Part shown: positions 54,161-63,516 of the stretch, one piece after another | How the letters are laid out: every line of letters begins with the position of its first letter | How positions within the stretch are numbered: the stretch's first letter is position 1 | DNA from: Verrucomicrobiota bacterium | GTDB taxonomy: Bacteria; Verrucomicrobiota; Lentisphaeria; JABSQK01; JAJFLO01 | Direction of reading: 5' to 3' | Assembly: GCA_021772615.1 (NCBI GenBank) | Contig: JAJFLQ010000077.1 | Coordinates: forward strand, 26,967 to 90,966 | DNA: 64,000 nucleotides | Made by a program: the position numbers and the translations under genes | Notes under the pieces: model-generated | Seen by the model: only the letters and a program-made list of their open reading frames with translations | What the model was told of the DNA's origin: nothing | Database searches by the model: none

Positions 54161-55444
54161 TCAGGTGCGGCTGTATTCCCGATTCCGGTTGCCGTCGATG
54201 CGCGGTATGACATAACGGGTCACCGCATCCTGAACTTCAGACAGACACTTGTTGCCGAAATACCGTATGCTGAGCAACTCCTGCGAACTTCTGGAAATGA
54301 GTTGCCCGACGGTGTGAATATCGACGGAATGCAGACCGTTTACGCTCCGCCGCGAAATCTGCAACTCCGACAACGGCGCCTCATCGCATTCGTGGAGAAT
54401 CCTTTCGGTGCACTGCGCCAGCTTCGCGCCAATGCATCCTTCCAGGATCGGCGCGGACCGGGAATTTCGGCGATGGGATCCGCCCCCCTGTGCATTGAAT
54501 TGCCCGCTGTCGTCTATAGACGCCGACTTACGATGCGCCGACCGCCGTGTGAAATGTGACGTGGTCCGGTTTCGCGATTCCGCATCGTCGATGCTCACGG
54601 GAGGTCGGCGTATCTTGCCTTCGTTGTCGATCCGCTCGTCTTCAATCAGCGCACGGAGTTTCTTCAATGAATGCATCTGAATCTGCCTCACACGCTCGCG
54701 GGTGCGCCCGATAATGACACTCACCTCTTCCAGCGTTTTCGGACGGCTCCCGTCCAAACCATACCGCATGATGAGTATCGTCCGTTCGCGGTCGTCAAGG
54801 TTGTGAATCAACCCCTTGAGTCGCTGTATACTCTCTGCATCCTCGATGATGTCGTCGGGTTTCGACGCCGATGCGTCCGGGATAATATCCTCGAAATTCC
54901 CGTCCTCGCCCTTTTGTATCGGGTCGTGCATCGAGAAGGTCCTCAAATCTGCGAGTTTGAGGCCCTGTATCGTACGCTTCGTGAGATCAAGGTGGTCGGC
55001 GATTTCGCTGTCAGTCGGATTGCGCCCCAATTTTTCCGTCAACTGAATCTTGGCGGAGCGGATCTTGTTGATCTTGCCTGCCGACGCCACCGGCACCCTA
55101 ATCGTGCGACTTTTTTGCGACAGTGCACGCCGCATCGCCTGTTTAATCCACCACGCGGAGTAACTGCTGAACTTGGCCCCCTTGGCCGGATCGAATTTTT
55201 CGGCTGCACGCATCAATCCAATGTTGCCCTCGGAAATCAGGTCCAGTAACGGCAACCCCAGTCCCTTGAAATCATGAGCAATCTTTACCACCAGCCGAAG
55301 GTTCGATTTGATCAATTTTTGTTTGGCAATAAGATCGCCTGCTTTGATCTTCCGCGCGAGTTCGATTTCCTCTTCTTTGGTGATCAACGGAATCACACCA
55401 ATATCCTGCATGTAAGCTTTCATCGGGTCATTATTACGATACAT
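54161..55444 (-). CDS. Primary-type sigma-70 factor fused to an RNA polymerase alpha C-terminal domain
   Basis: 427 residues. Regions 1.2-4.2 of a sigma-70 factor occupy about 5-265: AYMQDIGVIPLITKEEE (1.2), GLGLPLLDLISEGNIGLMRA and the 2.4 helix YSAWWIKQAMRRAL, RTIRVPVASAGK (region 3), and the 4.2 DNA-binding IGRTRERVRQIQMHSL. Region 1.1 is absent. After a linker (266-355) rich in Ser/Arg/Gly, residues 356-415 match the alpha C-terminal domain: PLSELQISRRSVNG, DIHTVGQL, SQELLSIRYFGNKCLSE. The alpha residues that hold UP-element DNA align as R265=R366, N268=N369, G296=G397, K298=K399 and E302=E403. Cys269 and Ser299 are replaced by Gly and Cys. TAGGA site 8 nt upstream of ATG. Confidence 0.92.
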   Translation of the reverse strand: MYRNNDPMKAYMQDIGVIPLITKEEEIELARKIKAGDLIAKQKLIKSNLRLVVKIAHDFKGLGLPLLDLISEGNIGLMRAAEKFDPAKGAKFSSYSAWWIKQAMRRALSQKSRTIRVPVASAGKINKIRSAKIQLTEKLGRNPTDSEIADHLDLTKRTIQGLKLADLRTFSMHDPIQKGEDGNFEDIIPDASASKPDDIIEDAESIQRLKGLIHNLDDRERTILIMRYGLDGSRPKTLEEVSVIIGRTRERVRQIQMHSLKKLRALIEDERIDNEGKIRRPPVSIDDAESRNRTTSHFTRRSAHRKSASIDDSGQFNAQGGGSHRRNSRSAPILEGCIGAKLAQCTERILHECDEAPLSELQISRRSVNGLHSVDIHTVGQLISRSSQELLSIRYFGNKCLSEVQDAVTRYVIPRIDGNRNREYSRT

Positions 55445-55747
55445 TGTGGGTTCCTACTTTCTCTCTGCTAGGCGCGCGCTAAGCCGGTTGCAATCATTCA
55501 CGGGCTTAATAACAGACCCGACCGGCAAACTAAATTCTGGAACGGTTCGTAACGTATTCGTGTGTCATATATAGGCCATCAATCGCAACACACACCTCAA
55601 GTACCCTCTCCCCAGTGGGCATGCCGAAAACGCAGTGCTCACAACCCAGTGGTACGCTAATGCTGTATGGAGTTTTTGCAAGGGTAAGATTATGATAATT
55701 TTATGTATATGTAGAATAAAGACATATTCACACTTCTTTTCAATCGC
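55445..55747. other. Divergent gap before sigma factor and flippase-like gene
   Basis: 303 bp. AT-rich on the right side, with TTGCAA-N17-TTTTAT pointing to the gene at 55748 (weak). I see no credible gene and no convincing sigma-factor promoter. Confidence 0.3.
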
Positions 55748-56773
55748 ATGAAGCTGTTTTTCAACATTTCTGCCAAGATTGCGGGTGTATTCCTTGCCGT
55801 TTATCTCATCGTCACGGTAATTCGTGACAGCGGAGTCGATATTAGCGCCGAATTTGCGACATGCATGCCACATCTCCTGGCGCTGGCGTTGATACTTCAA
55901 GGACTAGCGTTTACGATCGGCTTCTACCGATGGAAACTGTTGCTGGATGTACAGGGGATCCGGCTGAGATTTATCGCAATCGCACAGCTCTCAATGATCG
56001 GCGTGTTCTTTAACCTGGTTATTCCCGGCGCGGTCAGCGGCGATGTGATCAAGATGGTGTACATATGCAGGCACGCCGCGGGACGACGGACAGAAGCAGC
56101 ACTCACGATCCTGCTCGACCGCGTGCTGGGCCTGTTCGGATTGTTGCTTGTAGCACTGGTATCGGTGCTGCTGGCAATCGACTACATTCGTACGGCAGCG
56201 GTGGAAATTCAGATTGGTGCAGGCATTGTCGGTGGCGGCAGCATAGTCGGCCTAGCAGCGTTTATGGTCGTTTTTTTCAGGGAACGATTTCAACAGCTGC
56301 CGGTCGTTCGAGCGGCCATCTCAACGGGTGACAGGATAATTCCTCAGGTCCTATCCCAGGTGCTGCGAAGAATGGTAGCCGGACTGGATCTGTATCGTGG
56401 CAATACGCGCGTGATCGGGCAGGCGATGCTGTGCTCGGTTGCGGTGCATTCAGTGCTCGCCATGGCTATTTTCACGCTTGGACAGGGGTTCCGGGAGCAC
56501 AATGTGAGCCTGCCTAAATACTTCCTCGCAACACAGGTTGCCAATACCGCCGGCGCCATTCCGGTGACGCCCTCCGGCTTCGGCAGTCGCGACCTGGTGA
56601 TGTCAACGTTTCTTCTGGATGCCGGTGCAGATCGGAAGAAAGCAGGCATCATACCGGCCTTCTTTTCCATCATGCTGGCAAGCTGGAGCGTTGTCGGCGG
56701 CATTGTATTTGTCACATTCCGCCGCCGACAGGACAACGACGCGCTGCCCGCAGACGGCGCGGCGGTGGGATAA
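55748..56773 (+). CDS. Lysylphosphatidylglycerol synthase/UPF0104-type membrane protein
   Basis: 341-residue polytopic protein of the UPF0104/AglD/MprF N-domain family, with about eight helices. It opens LFFNISAKIAGVFLAVYLIV and has FFNLVIPGAVSGDVIKMVY, a conserved segment of the family, and GAIPVTPSGFGSRDLVMS near the C-terminus. Members act as lipid or polyprenyl-linked sugar flippases or anchor lysyl-lipid synthesis; no catalytic domain for lysine transfer is present. A role in moving glycan lipids is possible. It diverges from the sigma factor gene. Confidence 0.85.
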   Translation: MKLFFNISAKIAGVFLAVYLIVTVIRDSGVDISAEFATCMPHLLALALILQGLAFTIGFYRWKLLLDVQGIRLRFIAIAQLSMIGVFFNLVIPGAVSGDVIKMVYICRHAAGRRTEAALTILLDRVLGLFGLLLVALVSVLLAIDYIRTAAVEIQIGAGIVGGGSIVGLAAFMVVFFRERFQQLPVVRAAISTGDRIIPQVLSQVLRRMVAGLDLYRGNTRVIGQAMLCSVAVHSVLAMAIFTLGQGFREHNVSLPKYFLATQVANTAGAIPVTPSGFGSRDLVMSTFLLDAGADRKKAGIIPAFFSIMLASWSVVGGIVFVTFRRRQDNDALPADGAAVG

Positions 56774-56836
56774 GGTGTTAGCTCCGCCCCTGATCGAAAA
56801 AGTCGTAGGGTGATTTACATTCGCGCGCAGATGGAG

Positions 56837-59035
56837 TCATTCCATTACGGGAACTTTGTTTCCGCCCTGCGCCAAGTTATGCTTTTCGCTCAGGTCGACC
56901 AGATCAGCAAGAATATACAGCGATTCATCGAGATATACATCCGCAGCTTCCGGCTCATTCTCCTCGGTGGAGTCGCTGTCCTGATCCTCCTTGTCGTCTT
57001 CGTCTTCCGCGCCTGCAGGGCGCCGCTTGCCCAGTATGGCACGGCTTCGTTTAGTCCAATACTTGTCTTCCTCGCGCATGGCAAGACGCGTCTCCCTGGC
57101 CAATGACAAGGTCTTGTTCTTCTGACGTTCGCCGTAACGCTCTATATCGTTGAACAGCTCCTGCATCTCAACGTTGGCCTGAACGCGCGAGGCTGATCGG
57201 GTCGATAACTCCGGAACCATCGGTGCCACGTCGATCGTGCGCACGACGTCGCGCGGGGCGATTTCATCCCAGGACATAACAAACTTGTGGTACGCCTCGC
57301 CAATTTCCATGTGATCCAAAAACGAGGGAAAAACAATGTCGGCGACAACGCCATTTTTTTGCGTCGACGCGCCGGTTACTCGGTAAAACTTTGCCATCGT
57401 GTATTTCATGGCGCCGCATTTCTTGTTCTTGAAATAATGCAGCCGATCCAGCTTCAGAACGGTTTGCACCGTACCTTTCCCATGTGTATGCGTCCCGCCA
57501 ACAATGACACCGCGACCATAATCCATGATCGCACCCGAAAAGATCTCGGAAGCAGAGGCGCTGGTCTTGTTCACCATGACCACAAGGGGAATATCGTAGT
57601 AGAATCCGTTGTCATCGTCCTTGCGGACATCAACTCCCTTGCGGTTACGCACCTGGACAACCGGTCCTTCGGGAATAAAGAGCCCCGTGAGATTGATCGC
57701 CTCTTCAAGGCTGCCGCCCCCGTTGGAACGGAGGTCGATCAGAAGCCCATCGACCTGATCGTCCTTGATCATCCGGTCAATGATCCGCTTGACATCCACC
57801 GATGTACTCTTGGCGCCTTCGCGGCCATCTTTCAGGCCCTCGAAATCCGCATAGAAGGACGGAATATCGATGACACCGAGGTTGTATGCTCGACCGTCAT
57901 CAAGCACGATGGGTTTGACCTCTCCCGTTGCCTCCTGGTCCTTGAGTTTTACTTCGTCGCGGATAATCGTGATGACCTTAGGGGCACCGTGCAACGATTG
58001 GATCACGGTCAACCGCACCTCGGTGCCTTTTGCTCCGCGAATTTTTCGAACCACTTTGTTCAGCGGCATGTCGACCACATCGACGGCCGGCTCACTTCCT
58101 TGCGCAACGGCAGTAATGCGGTCGCCGGATTGCAACCGCCCGTCCTTTTCCGCGGGGCCGCCGGTGATTACATTGACCACTTCGGTGTAGCCGTCTACAG
58201 AACGCAACGTGGCGCCAATACCAGTCAACGAAAGTTTCATGGCAATGTCGAAATCCTCGACCGACCGCCAATTGAGATAACTCGAATGCGGATCGAAAAC
58301 GTGCAGCATCGACGAAAGATAGTATTCGAGAATGTCAGCACTGTCGTTATCGTTAAAAAATTTGAGATAGTTTTCGTAGCGTTTGACGACGTTTTCCTCC
58401 GGCGTCAGCTTTTCCTCATCAAATGAGTTTTCCTCGGCTTCCTCTTCTTCGTCGTCGATCAGGAATTTCTCGACCAGCAACTGATTTTTCAGCCGTTTTC
58501 GCCAGATTTCGTCGAGTTCCGCTTTATCTGCCGCCCATGCCAACTCGGAGCGATCGACGACCATCGACTCGTTTTTATCGAAGTCATAATCGGTCTTTAT
58601 GGACGCCCGCACGTAGTCAACGCGTTCCCTGATCCGCTGGAGAAACCGTTCGTAGACATCGAATGCAAACTCAATATTCCCAAGGATCAACAAATCATCC
58701 AGGATATACTTTTTCGAGGAGAAGTCTTCCAGATCCTGGGCAATGAAAAAATAGCGGTTGGGGTCCAGCCGCAGGAAATATTCTTCATACAGCAGCTGTG
58801 ACAGAGCGTCATCCACAGTTGGTCGGTTATAGTGGTAATCCTGGATCAGCTTGGCCACAACTTTGGCCACATCACGGTCAAGTTTTGCCGCTTTTCGTAC
58901 CACCGTGGTCTCGGCAACCGCGCGGGTTAACACGGTCTCGTCAGGTGCCGACGCGGAGGTCGAATGCTGAAGGGAAACGCATAGCAACACCGTAAAAACC
59001 GCTTTTACAAGATATTCCGGGGTGGTTACTCTCAT
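56837..59035 (-). CDS. Tail-specific C-terminal processing protease (S41, Prc-like)
   Basis: 732-residue periplasmic protease that degrades or trims proteins from their C-termini. Signal peptide (VKAVFTVLLCVSLQHSTSA), a long acidic N-terminal helical region, a PDZ domain (about 263-356) and the S41 core: LIDLRSNGGGSLEEAINL, Ser496 in NKTSASASEIFSGA and Lys520 in HTHGKGTVQ. The acidic C-terminal tail after about 695 is unassigned. ATG 59035 has GAGGTGAT upstream; an in-frame ATG at 59062 is less likely. Family members such as Prc/Tsp act in cell-wall and envelope quality control. Confidence 0.94.
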   Translation of the reverse strand: MRVTTPEYLVKAVFTVLLCVSLQHSTSASAPDETVLTRAVAETTVVRKAAKLDRDVAKVVAKLIQDYHYNRPTVDDALSQLLYEEYFLRLDPNRYFFIAQDLEDFSSKKYILDDLLILGNIEFAFDVYERFLQRIRERVDYVRASIKTDYDFDKNESMVVDRSELAWAADKAELDEIWRKRLKNQLLVEKFLIDDEEEEAEENSFDEEKLTPEENVVKRYENYLKFFNDNDSADILEYYLSSMLHVFDPHSSYLNWRSVEDFDIAMKLSLTGIGATLRSVDGYTEVVNVITGGPAEKDGRLQSGDRITAVAQGSEPAVDVVDMPLNKVVRKIRGAKGTEVRLTVIQSLHGAPKVITIIRDEVKLKDQEATGEVKPIVLDDGRAYNLGVIDIPSFYADFEGLKDGREGAKSTSVDVKRIIDRMIKDDQVDGLLIDLRSNGGGSLEEAINLTGLFIPEGPVVQVRNRKGVDVRKDDDNGFYYDIPLVVMVNKTSASASEIFSGAIMDYGRGVIVGGTHTHGKGTVQTVLKLDRLHYFKNKKCGAMKYTMAKFYRVTGASTQKNGVVADIVFPSFLDHMEIGEAYHKFVMSWDEIAPRDVVRTIDVAPMVPELSTRSASRVQANVEMQELFNDIERYGERQKNKTLSLARETRLAMREEDKYWTKRSRAILGKRRPAGAEDEDDKEDQDSDSTEENEPEAADVYLDESLYILADLVDLSEKHNLAQGGNKVPVME

Positions 59036-59289
59036 CGTGATCACCTCATATTCATGTGGCATTTATATCTGCGGCAGAATTCGGAAATCCATTTCATTCA
59101 GACGAAAGTCGAGTGATATTGCGATATCCGCAATGCTGCACGGGCGGGTTCGAGCCCCGTATGCGCGCGCAATGAGAAAATTGGCGCACTGTATACGGTT
59201 CACGGGCCTTGGACGACGTTCAAAACAATGTACCGAAGGCTCGTAATTACAATTCAGTATGTTCTTTTTCCCCTTTCCTTGCGTAGCGG
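59036..59289. other. Intergenic gap
   Basis: 254 bp between the protease gene and the coiled-coil/TPR gene, both on the minus strand. It holds the protease ribosome site and a short inverted repeat (ATTGCG-ATATC-CGCAAT, 59118-59134). A tRNA-like stem is discussed under rejected items. Confidence 0.35.
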
Positions 59290-61167
59290 TCAATGCCCGA
59301 GCAATCGGTCAAGGTTCGTGTCGCGATCGGCGCCCAATTTGATAGCCGTCGTGTACCACGACCGCGCATCATTGATTCGGGGAGGCTCCGATCCGGCATA
59401 CAACACGGCAAGATTGTACGCGGCCTCGGCGTTACCGGCGTCCACCGCAAATGACCGCTTGAATTGGGTTTCGGCCGCGGCGCCATTGCCGAGTGTCGCA
59501 TAGGCAACGCCAAGCATGCGGTGCGCGTCGGAATTATTTGGCTGAAGCGCAACGCTGCGGCTCAGCATCGAGATAGCCATGTCTGATTTTCCCGTGCGTG
59601 TGAGAACATAGCCGAGTGTAAGAAGGTTGTCTATATTGTCAGGTTCCAAGTAAAACAGACGATCCAACTCCACCAACGCCCCCTCGTCGTCGCCCATATC
59701 GATCTGCAGATGCCCCAGGCGTTCCAGAGTATCCCGGTGTTCGGGATCAAGCGCAAGCACGCGGCGATAAAGAAGTTCAAGGCGCTCGGGCTCAAATGAC
59801 TCACCAAACTCCGCGATCGCTTTCAGTGTGCTTGCAACTTCACTTTTTGCCGCTTCAGCGCCGTCTGTCGCTGCCGGCGGCGGCGGTGCAGGCGCCGCCA
59901 GGTGATTGGCGACGGAATCAACGACGCTGCCTCCGGTATGGTTGCTGCGGCGGATCAGGTCACGCTCACGATCCTTGAGGTTTCCGGCCAGCGATCGATT
60001 TACGCCGACTTGCGACTGGTACAATGTATTGAGCCGCTCGTATTCCAGCTTGATACGTGCGTTTTCCTCATGCTTGGCAGTGAGTTGCGTTTGCAACATT
60101 TTCTGCTTCTGAAGTCGATCTTCGAACTGACTGTTGAGCCGATCGATCGCATCGCGCAGTCGAACATTTGCGTCCTGGATCCGGTTGAGTTCGGACTCGC
60201 TGGAAAACGACGGAGATGTCGACATCTCCATTTGTTCGCCGTCTTGTGCCGCCTGCAGCCTATTTTCGGCATCAACGGGATCCGCGGCTGCCCCGGCGAT
60301 CGCCGCCATCTTCTCGATCCGTTGCGTCAAACCGATCATGCGCTTATCGGCTGCCGCCAGCGCTGCACGATTCTGCGCTGCCTCTATCTCATGCATGCGA
60401 GCCCGCTCCAACGCCCCCTCCCGCTCCAGGGACAACGTCTTGTTACGCTGCGTTAAGTCACGGATTTTCCCTTCCCATTTGATTTTTTTGTCGACAAGTT
60501 CACGATTGCTGTGTTTGAAAATATCGAGCTGTCTGCCAAGCGCGAGAATAGCGTCATCTTCGGACGGGTCATCGTTTGCCTGCGTAAGTTTTCGTGTCAA
60601 TGCGTCGACGCGTTGGGTCAGTTCGAGATTCTTATCGGCAAGGGCCGCGTTCTCCAGGAGTATCGCCTTGTTCTCCGAAGCGAGCTGCGTGGTCATCGCT
60701 GCGCCGGCCTGAGCCTCGGCGAGCTGTTCCTTCATCTCGGCCATACGTTGATTCATCGCTGCAAGCGCCTCCTGACTTTCCTGTAGCCGTCGATTCACGA
60801 TCGGCACAGGTATCGCGGACGGCGGCATAACGTCACGTGTAGCCTGCGACGGCAGCACACCTTCTAATGCACCAATCCGATCACGGCAGTAATCGATTCG
60901 GTACGTTATCAACGACGGATTCCACTGGGGAAAATGGTCTCGGACTCCAAGAAACCGCTCCATGGCTCTGCCGTAGCACGCCAACGCTGTGTTGATGTCG
61001 TCAGCCGACTCTGCTTGCTCTCCAGCCTGGAGATCGCGGTAACCCGCCATCCACGCAGATCGGGCCTTCTCATTTTCCGAAAGCTCTCCGCCTGGTGCAC
61101 CATATGCGAGAACGGCGTTAACGGCGAGGAGGAATGCCAGCTTTGCGGCGGCGTGTACTGCATCCAT
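59290..61167 (-). CDS. Secreted coiled-coil and TPR-repeat protein
   Basis: 625-residue protein with a signal peptide (about 1-22, LAFLLAVNAVLAYG). The middle (about 120-420) is heptad-rich, a predicted long coiled coil of Glu/Gln/Arg/Leu. The C-terminal 180 residues contain about four TPR repeats (typical units GDDEGALVELDRLFYLEPDN and GKSDMAISMLSRSVALQPNN). It probably scaffolds a periplasmic or envelope complex; the partner is unknown. It has no enzyme motif. Divergent from the rhomboid gene, with 173 bp between them. Confidence 0.8.
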   Translation of the reverse strand: MDAVHAAAKLAFLLAVNAVLAYGAPGGELSENEKARSAWMAGYRDLQAGEQAESADDINTALACYGRAMERFLGVRDHFPQWNPSLITYRIDYCRDRIGALEGVLPSQATRDVMPPSAIPVPIVNRRLQESQEALAAMNQRMAEMKEQLAEAQAGAAMTTQLASENKAILLENAALADKNLELTQRVDALTRKLTQANDDPSEDDAILALGRQLDIFKHSNRELVDKKIKWEGKIRDLTQRNKTLSLEREGALERARMHEIEAAQNRAALAAADKRMIGLTQRIEKMAAIAGAAADPVDAENRLQAAQDGEQMEMSTSPSFSSESELNRIQDANVRLRDAIDRLNSQFEDRLQKQKMLQTQLTAKHEENARIKLEYERLNTLYQSQVGVNRSLAGNLKDRERDLIRRSNHTGGSVVDSVANHLAAPAPPPPAATDGAEAAKSEVASTLKAIAEFGESFEPERLELLYRRVLALDPEHRDTLERLGHLQIDMGDDEGALVELDRLFYLEPDNIDNLLTLGYVLTRTGKSDMAISMLSRSVALQPNNSDAHRMLGVAYATLGNGAAAETQFKRSFAVDAGNAEAAYNLAVLYAGSEPPRINDARSWYTTAIKLGADRDTNLDRLLGH

Positions 61168-61340
61168 AATATCGGGTAACCTCTTGAATCCTGTGGGGCC
61201 GGGATGTTAATTAGGTTGACGGTCGATCCCGAGCCTGACGATTAAGGTATGCCTGGGAAGACGCACTCGCAGCGAACTCAGGCGGCTTGCACTTATGACT
61301 CCGGCGTCAAAGCAAGGTTCGTCGTACCAGGGAAATAGCA

Positions 61341-62249
61341 ATGCTGGATGACAGAGATTATATGCGCCCTCACTGGCCGCATGGTGGCTATGGCCATGGT
61401 CTGGGGGAAAACTCCGCGGTCAAGAAGTTGATTATCATTAACGTCGTGATATTCCTTCTGCAGCTCGTGCCCGGAGGCGATATCAAGCGAAGTCTGGCGT
61501 TGACGTCGCAAGATGCCATACAATTCTGGCGATTCGGTACCTACATGTTTCTGCACGGCGACATGTGGCATCTTCTGTTCAACATGTGGGCCTTGTTTAT
61601 CTTTGGCAGCCAGCTGGAAAAACGGCTCGGAATGATACGCCTGGTAAAGGTGTATATGGTAAGCGGATTGCTGGGCGGCATAACATGGCTCCTTTTCAAT
61701 ATCTCTTCCACAAGCTACGTGATCGGCGCCAGCGGCGCTGTTTTCGGGCTCATGGGCGCAGCCGCCCTCCTGTGTCCGAACGAAGAGATCATGATGTTGT
61801 TTCCGCCGGTACGATTGCGAATGAAAACGCTGGTGGTGTTTACCGCAATAATCGAAGTGATGATGCTCTACAACATGCATTCAGGGGTAGCGCACCTGGC
61901 GCATCTTGGCGGTCTGCTGGGTGGGTTACTCTACGTCAAAAAGGAAGCGTCAGCCGCAAATCACCGGCGGCGTCACGTACAGCGGGGAGCATCGAGCAAG
62001 GATTTCGGCAGCATCGTCGGTGAGATGCGCGAGCGCCTGTTCAACAGCCGTAACGCCGACCGCGGGCATCGGCGACCTCCCAACTTGCGCATTGTGACGG
62101 ACGACAACACGTCAAGCGACGAAGAGTTTATCAGCGTGCAGATCGACCCTATTTTGGACAAAATTGGGAAATTCGGAATGAAGAGCCTCACGCCGCAGGA
62201 ACGCCGTATCCTTGAACGGGCCCGCGAGAAGCTGAAGGATCGGACGTAA
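61341..62249 (+). CDS. Rhomboid-family intramembrane serine protease
   Basis: 302-residue membrane protease with about six helices. HLLFNMWALF (H77, N81), GASGAVFG with the catalytic Ser131 and AHLAHLGG with the catalytic His188 match the rhomboid active site. The C-terminal 100 residues are a cytoplasmic basic tail unlike most rhomboids, ending LTPQERRILERAREKLK. Rhomboids cleave membrane-protein helices; the substrate is unknown. The last base of its stop codon is the first base of the pyrD ATG (1-bp overlap, TAATG), so the two genes form an operon. Confidence 0.94.
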   Translation: MLDDRDYMRPHWPHGGYGHGLGENSAVKKLIIINVVIFLLQLVPGGDIKRSLALTSQDAIQFWRFGTYMFLHGDMWHLLFNMWALFIFGSQLEKRLGMIRLVKVYMVSGLLGGITWLLFNISSTSYVIGASGAVFGLMGAAALLCPNEEIMMLFPPVRLRMKTLVVFTAIIEVMMLYNMHSGVAHLAHLGGLLGGLLYVKKEASAANHRRRHVQRGASSKDFGSIVGEMRERLFNSRNADRGHRRPPNLRIVTDDNTSSDEEFISVQIDPILDKIGKFGMKSLTPQERRILERAREKLKDRT

Positions 62250-63178
62250 TGGCAGAAGTCAGCCTCGAAACACGGTTGGGCGACGTGATTCTGAAGAACC
62301 CGGTGGTCACCGCGTCCGGTACATTTGGGTACGGGAAAGAATACGCCGACCTCGTACCATTGGAGAAACTTGGCGGTATCACGGTAAAAGGCGTGTCGCC
62401 GTTTCCGAGCCACGGCAACACGCCGCCGCGTACAGGCGAGGTGTTTGCCGGTCTGATAAACTCGATCGGGCTCCAGAATCCCGGCCTCGATAGATTCATG
62501 AACCATGAGGATTACCTGCCCTTTCTGCGAACGGTGGACACCGCGGTTTTCATCAACATCTGGGGCCGTACAATCGACGACTATGTTGCGGTCGCCGCCG
62601 CGCTTGACAGCGAATCCGAGGGCATAGCCGCACTCGAGATTAACATTTCATGCCCGAATATCAAAGAGGGCGGCAGCTCATTCGGCACCAATCTGACGTT
62701 GGCCGGCAAGGTTGTCGAGGCAGTACGGAACGCGACATCGCTTCCACTTATCACGAAACTCAGTCCAAACGTCACGCATGTGGCCGATTTCGCCAGATGC
62801 GTTGTCGACCACGGAAGTGATATGATTTCAGTGATCAACACCTATCCGGCAATGTCTATCGACATAAACACGCGCCGCCCCTGTGTTTCGACTGTGGCCG
62901 GGGGACTCAGCGGGCACGCGATAAAGCCGATCGCAGTGAAGATCGTCTACGATGTAGCGCGCGCGGTGGACGTGCCGATCATCGGCATGGGCGGCATCTA
63001 TTCGGCCGAAGATGCCATCGAGTTCATGCTCGCCGGCGCCGACGCCGTCGCGATCGGCACCGCCCTTTTTTCCGACCCCGGAACACCGCTCGATGTGATC
63101 GCCGGCATCAAGACCTACCTCGAGTCCTGGGGCATCAACGATGTTGCCGACATCGTTGGCACCGTGCTGACGGTCTGA
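62249..63178 (+). CDS. pyrD: Dihydroorotate dehydrogenase, class 1B type
   Basis: 309-residue FMN enzyme of pyrimidine biosynthesis, oxidising dihydroorotate to orotate in the cytoplasm. NPVVTASGTFGYGKEY, NISCPNIKEGG with the base cysteine at C135 (the position known for class 1B), and TKLSPNVTHVADFA are conserved. Class 1B enzymes work with a PyrK electron-transfer subunit; no pyrK is present in the window. The gene starts on the last base of the rhomboid stop codon (TAATG). Followed by 338 bp without a gene. Confidence 0.94.
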   Translation: MAEVSLETRLGDVILKNPVVTASGTFGYGKEYADLVPLEKLGGITVKGVSPFPSHGNTPPRTGEVFAGLINSIGLQNPGLDRFMNHEDYLPFLRTVDTAVFINIWGRTIDDYVAVAAALDSESEGIAALEINISCPNIKEGGSSFGTNLTLAGKVVEAVRNATSLPLITKLSPNVTHVADFARCVVDHGSDMISVINTYPAMSIDINTRRPCVSTVAGGLSGHAIKPIAVKIVYDVARAVDVPIIGMGGIYSAEDAIEFMLAGADAVAIGTALFSDPGTPLDVIAGIKTYLESWGINDVADIVGTVLTV

Positions 63179-63516
63179 CGAATCGCTCTTGAAGCTTTCT
63201 CACTCGAACGAACCTGCGTACGCTACGCATGTCGTTAGGGGGTGACGATTCCAAAACGGCAATGGACGGGCGCCGACGATTTTGAAATGTTCGCTGGAAC
63301 AGGTGAAGAGTTTTAATTGGGTTAATAGCCAGACCGTGTTCCAGAGTTCGACAGAGCTGTAAAGTTGAACGTCCATTTTATCAACACGCCGACACCCTTG
63401 CTAAACGGTGTCCGGAATTACCAATTTCGGCAATTTGAGATTGTGGTTTATTTGCCATTTGATGCTTGTGATTTGGAATTTCTTGCTCGAAACCCTTTTC
63501 GAACAGGCTCTGGATA
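63179..63516. other. Convergent gap containing repeat copy C
   Basis: 338 bp between pyrD and the ABC ATPase 3' end. Its right third is the dispersed AT-rich element at 63411-63507. The left two thirds have no gene and no clear terminator. Confidence 0.45.
63411..63507 (+). repeat. Dispersed AT-rich intergenic element, copy C
   Basis: Best-preserved copy. Core TTGATGCTTGTGATTTGGAA followed by the perfect hairpin TCGAAA-CCCT-TTTCGA. It lies between pyrD and the ABC ATPase, close to the right end of the window, at a distance of 59 kb from copy A. Confidence 0.78.

Noticed and set aside
57287..58426. 379-residue open frame antisense to the S41 protease
   Set aside because: It mirrors the protease codons, has no ribosome site and no recognisable domain, and the opposite strand has a full conserved protease.
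59144..59160. tRNA T-arm-like stem with TTCGAGC loop
   Set aside because: It has a fitting stem and loop, but no matching acceptor stem, no D-arm and no anticodon arm of proper spacing, so no tRNA gene is supported.
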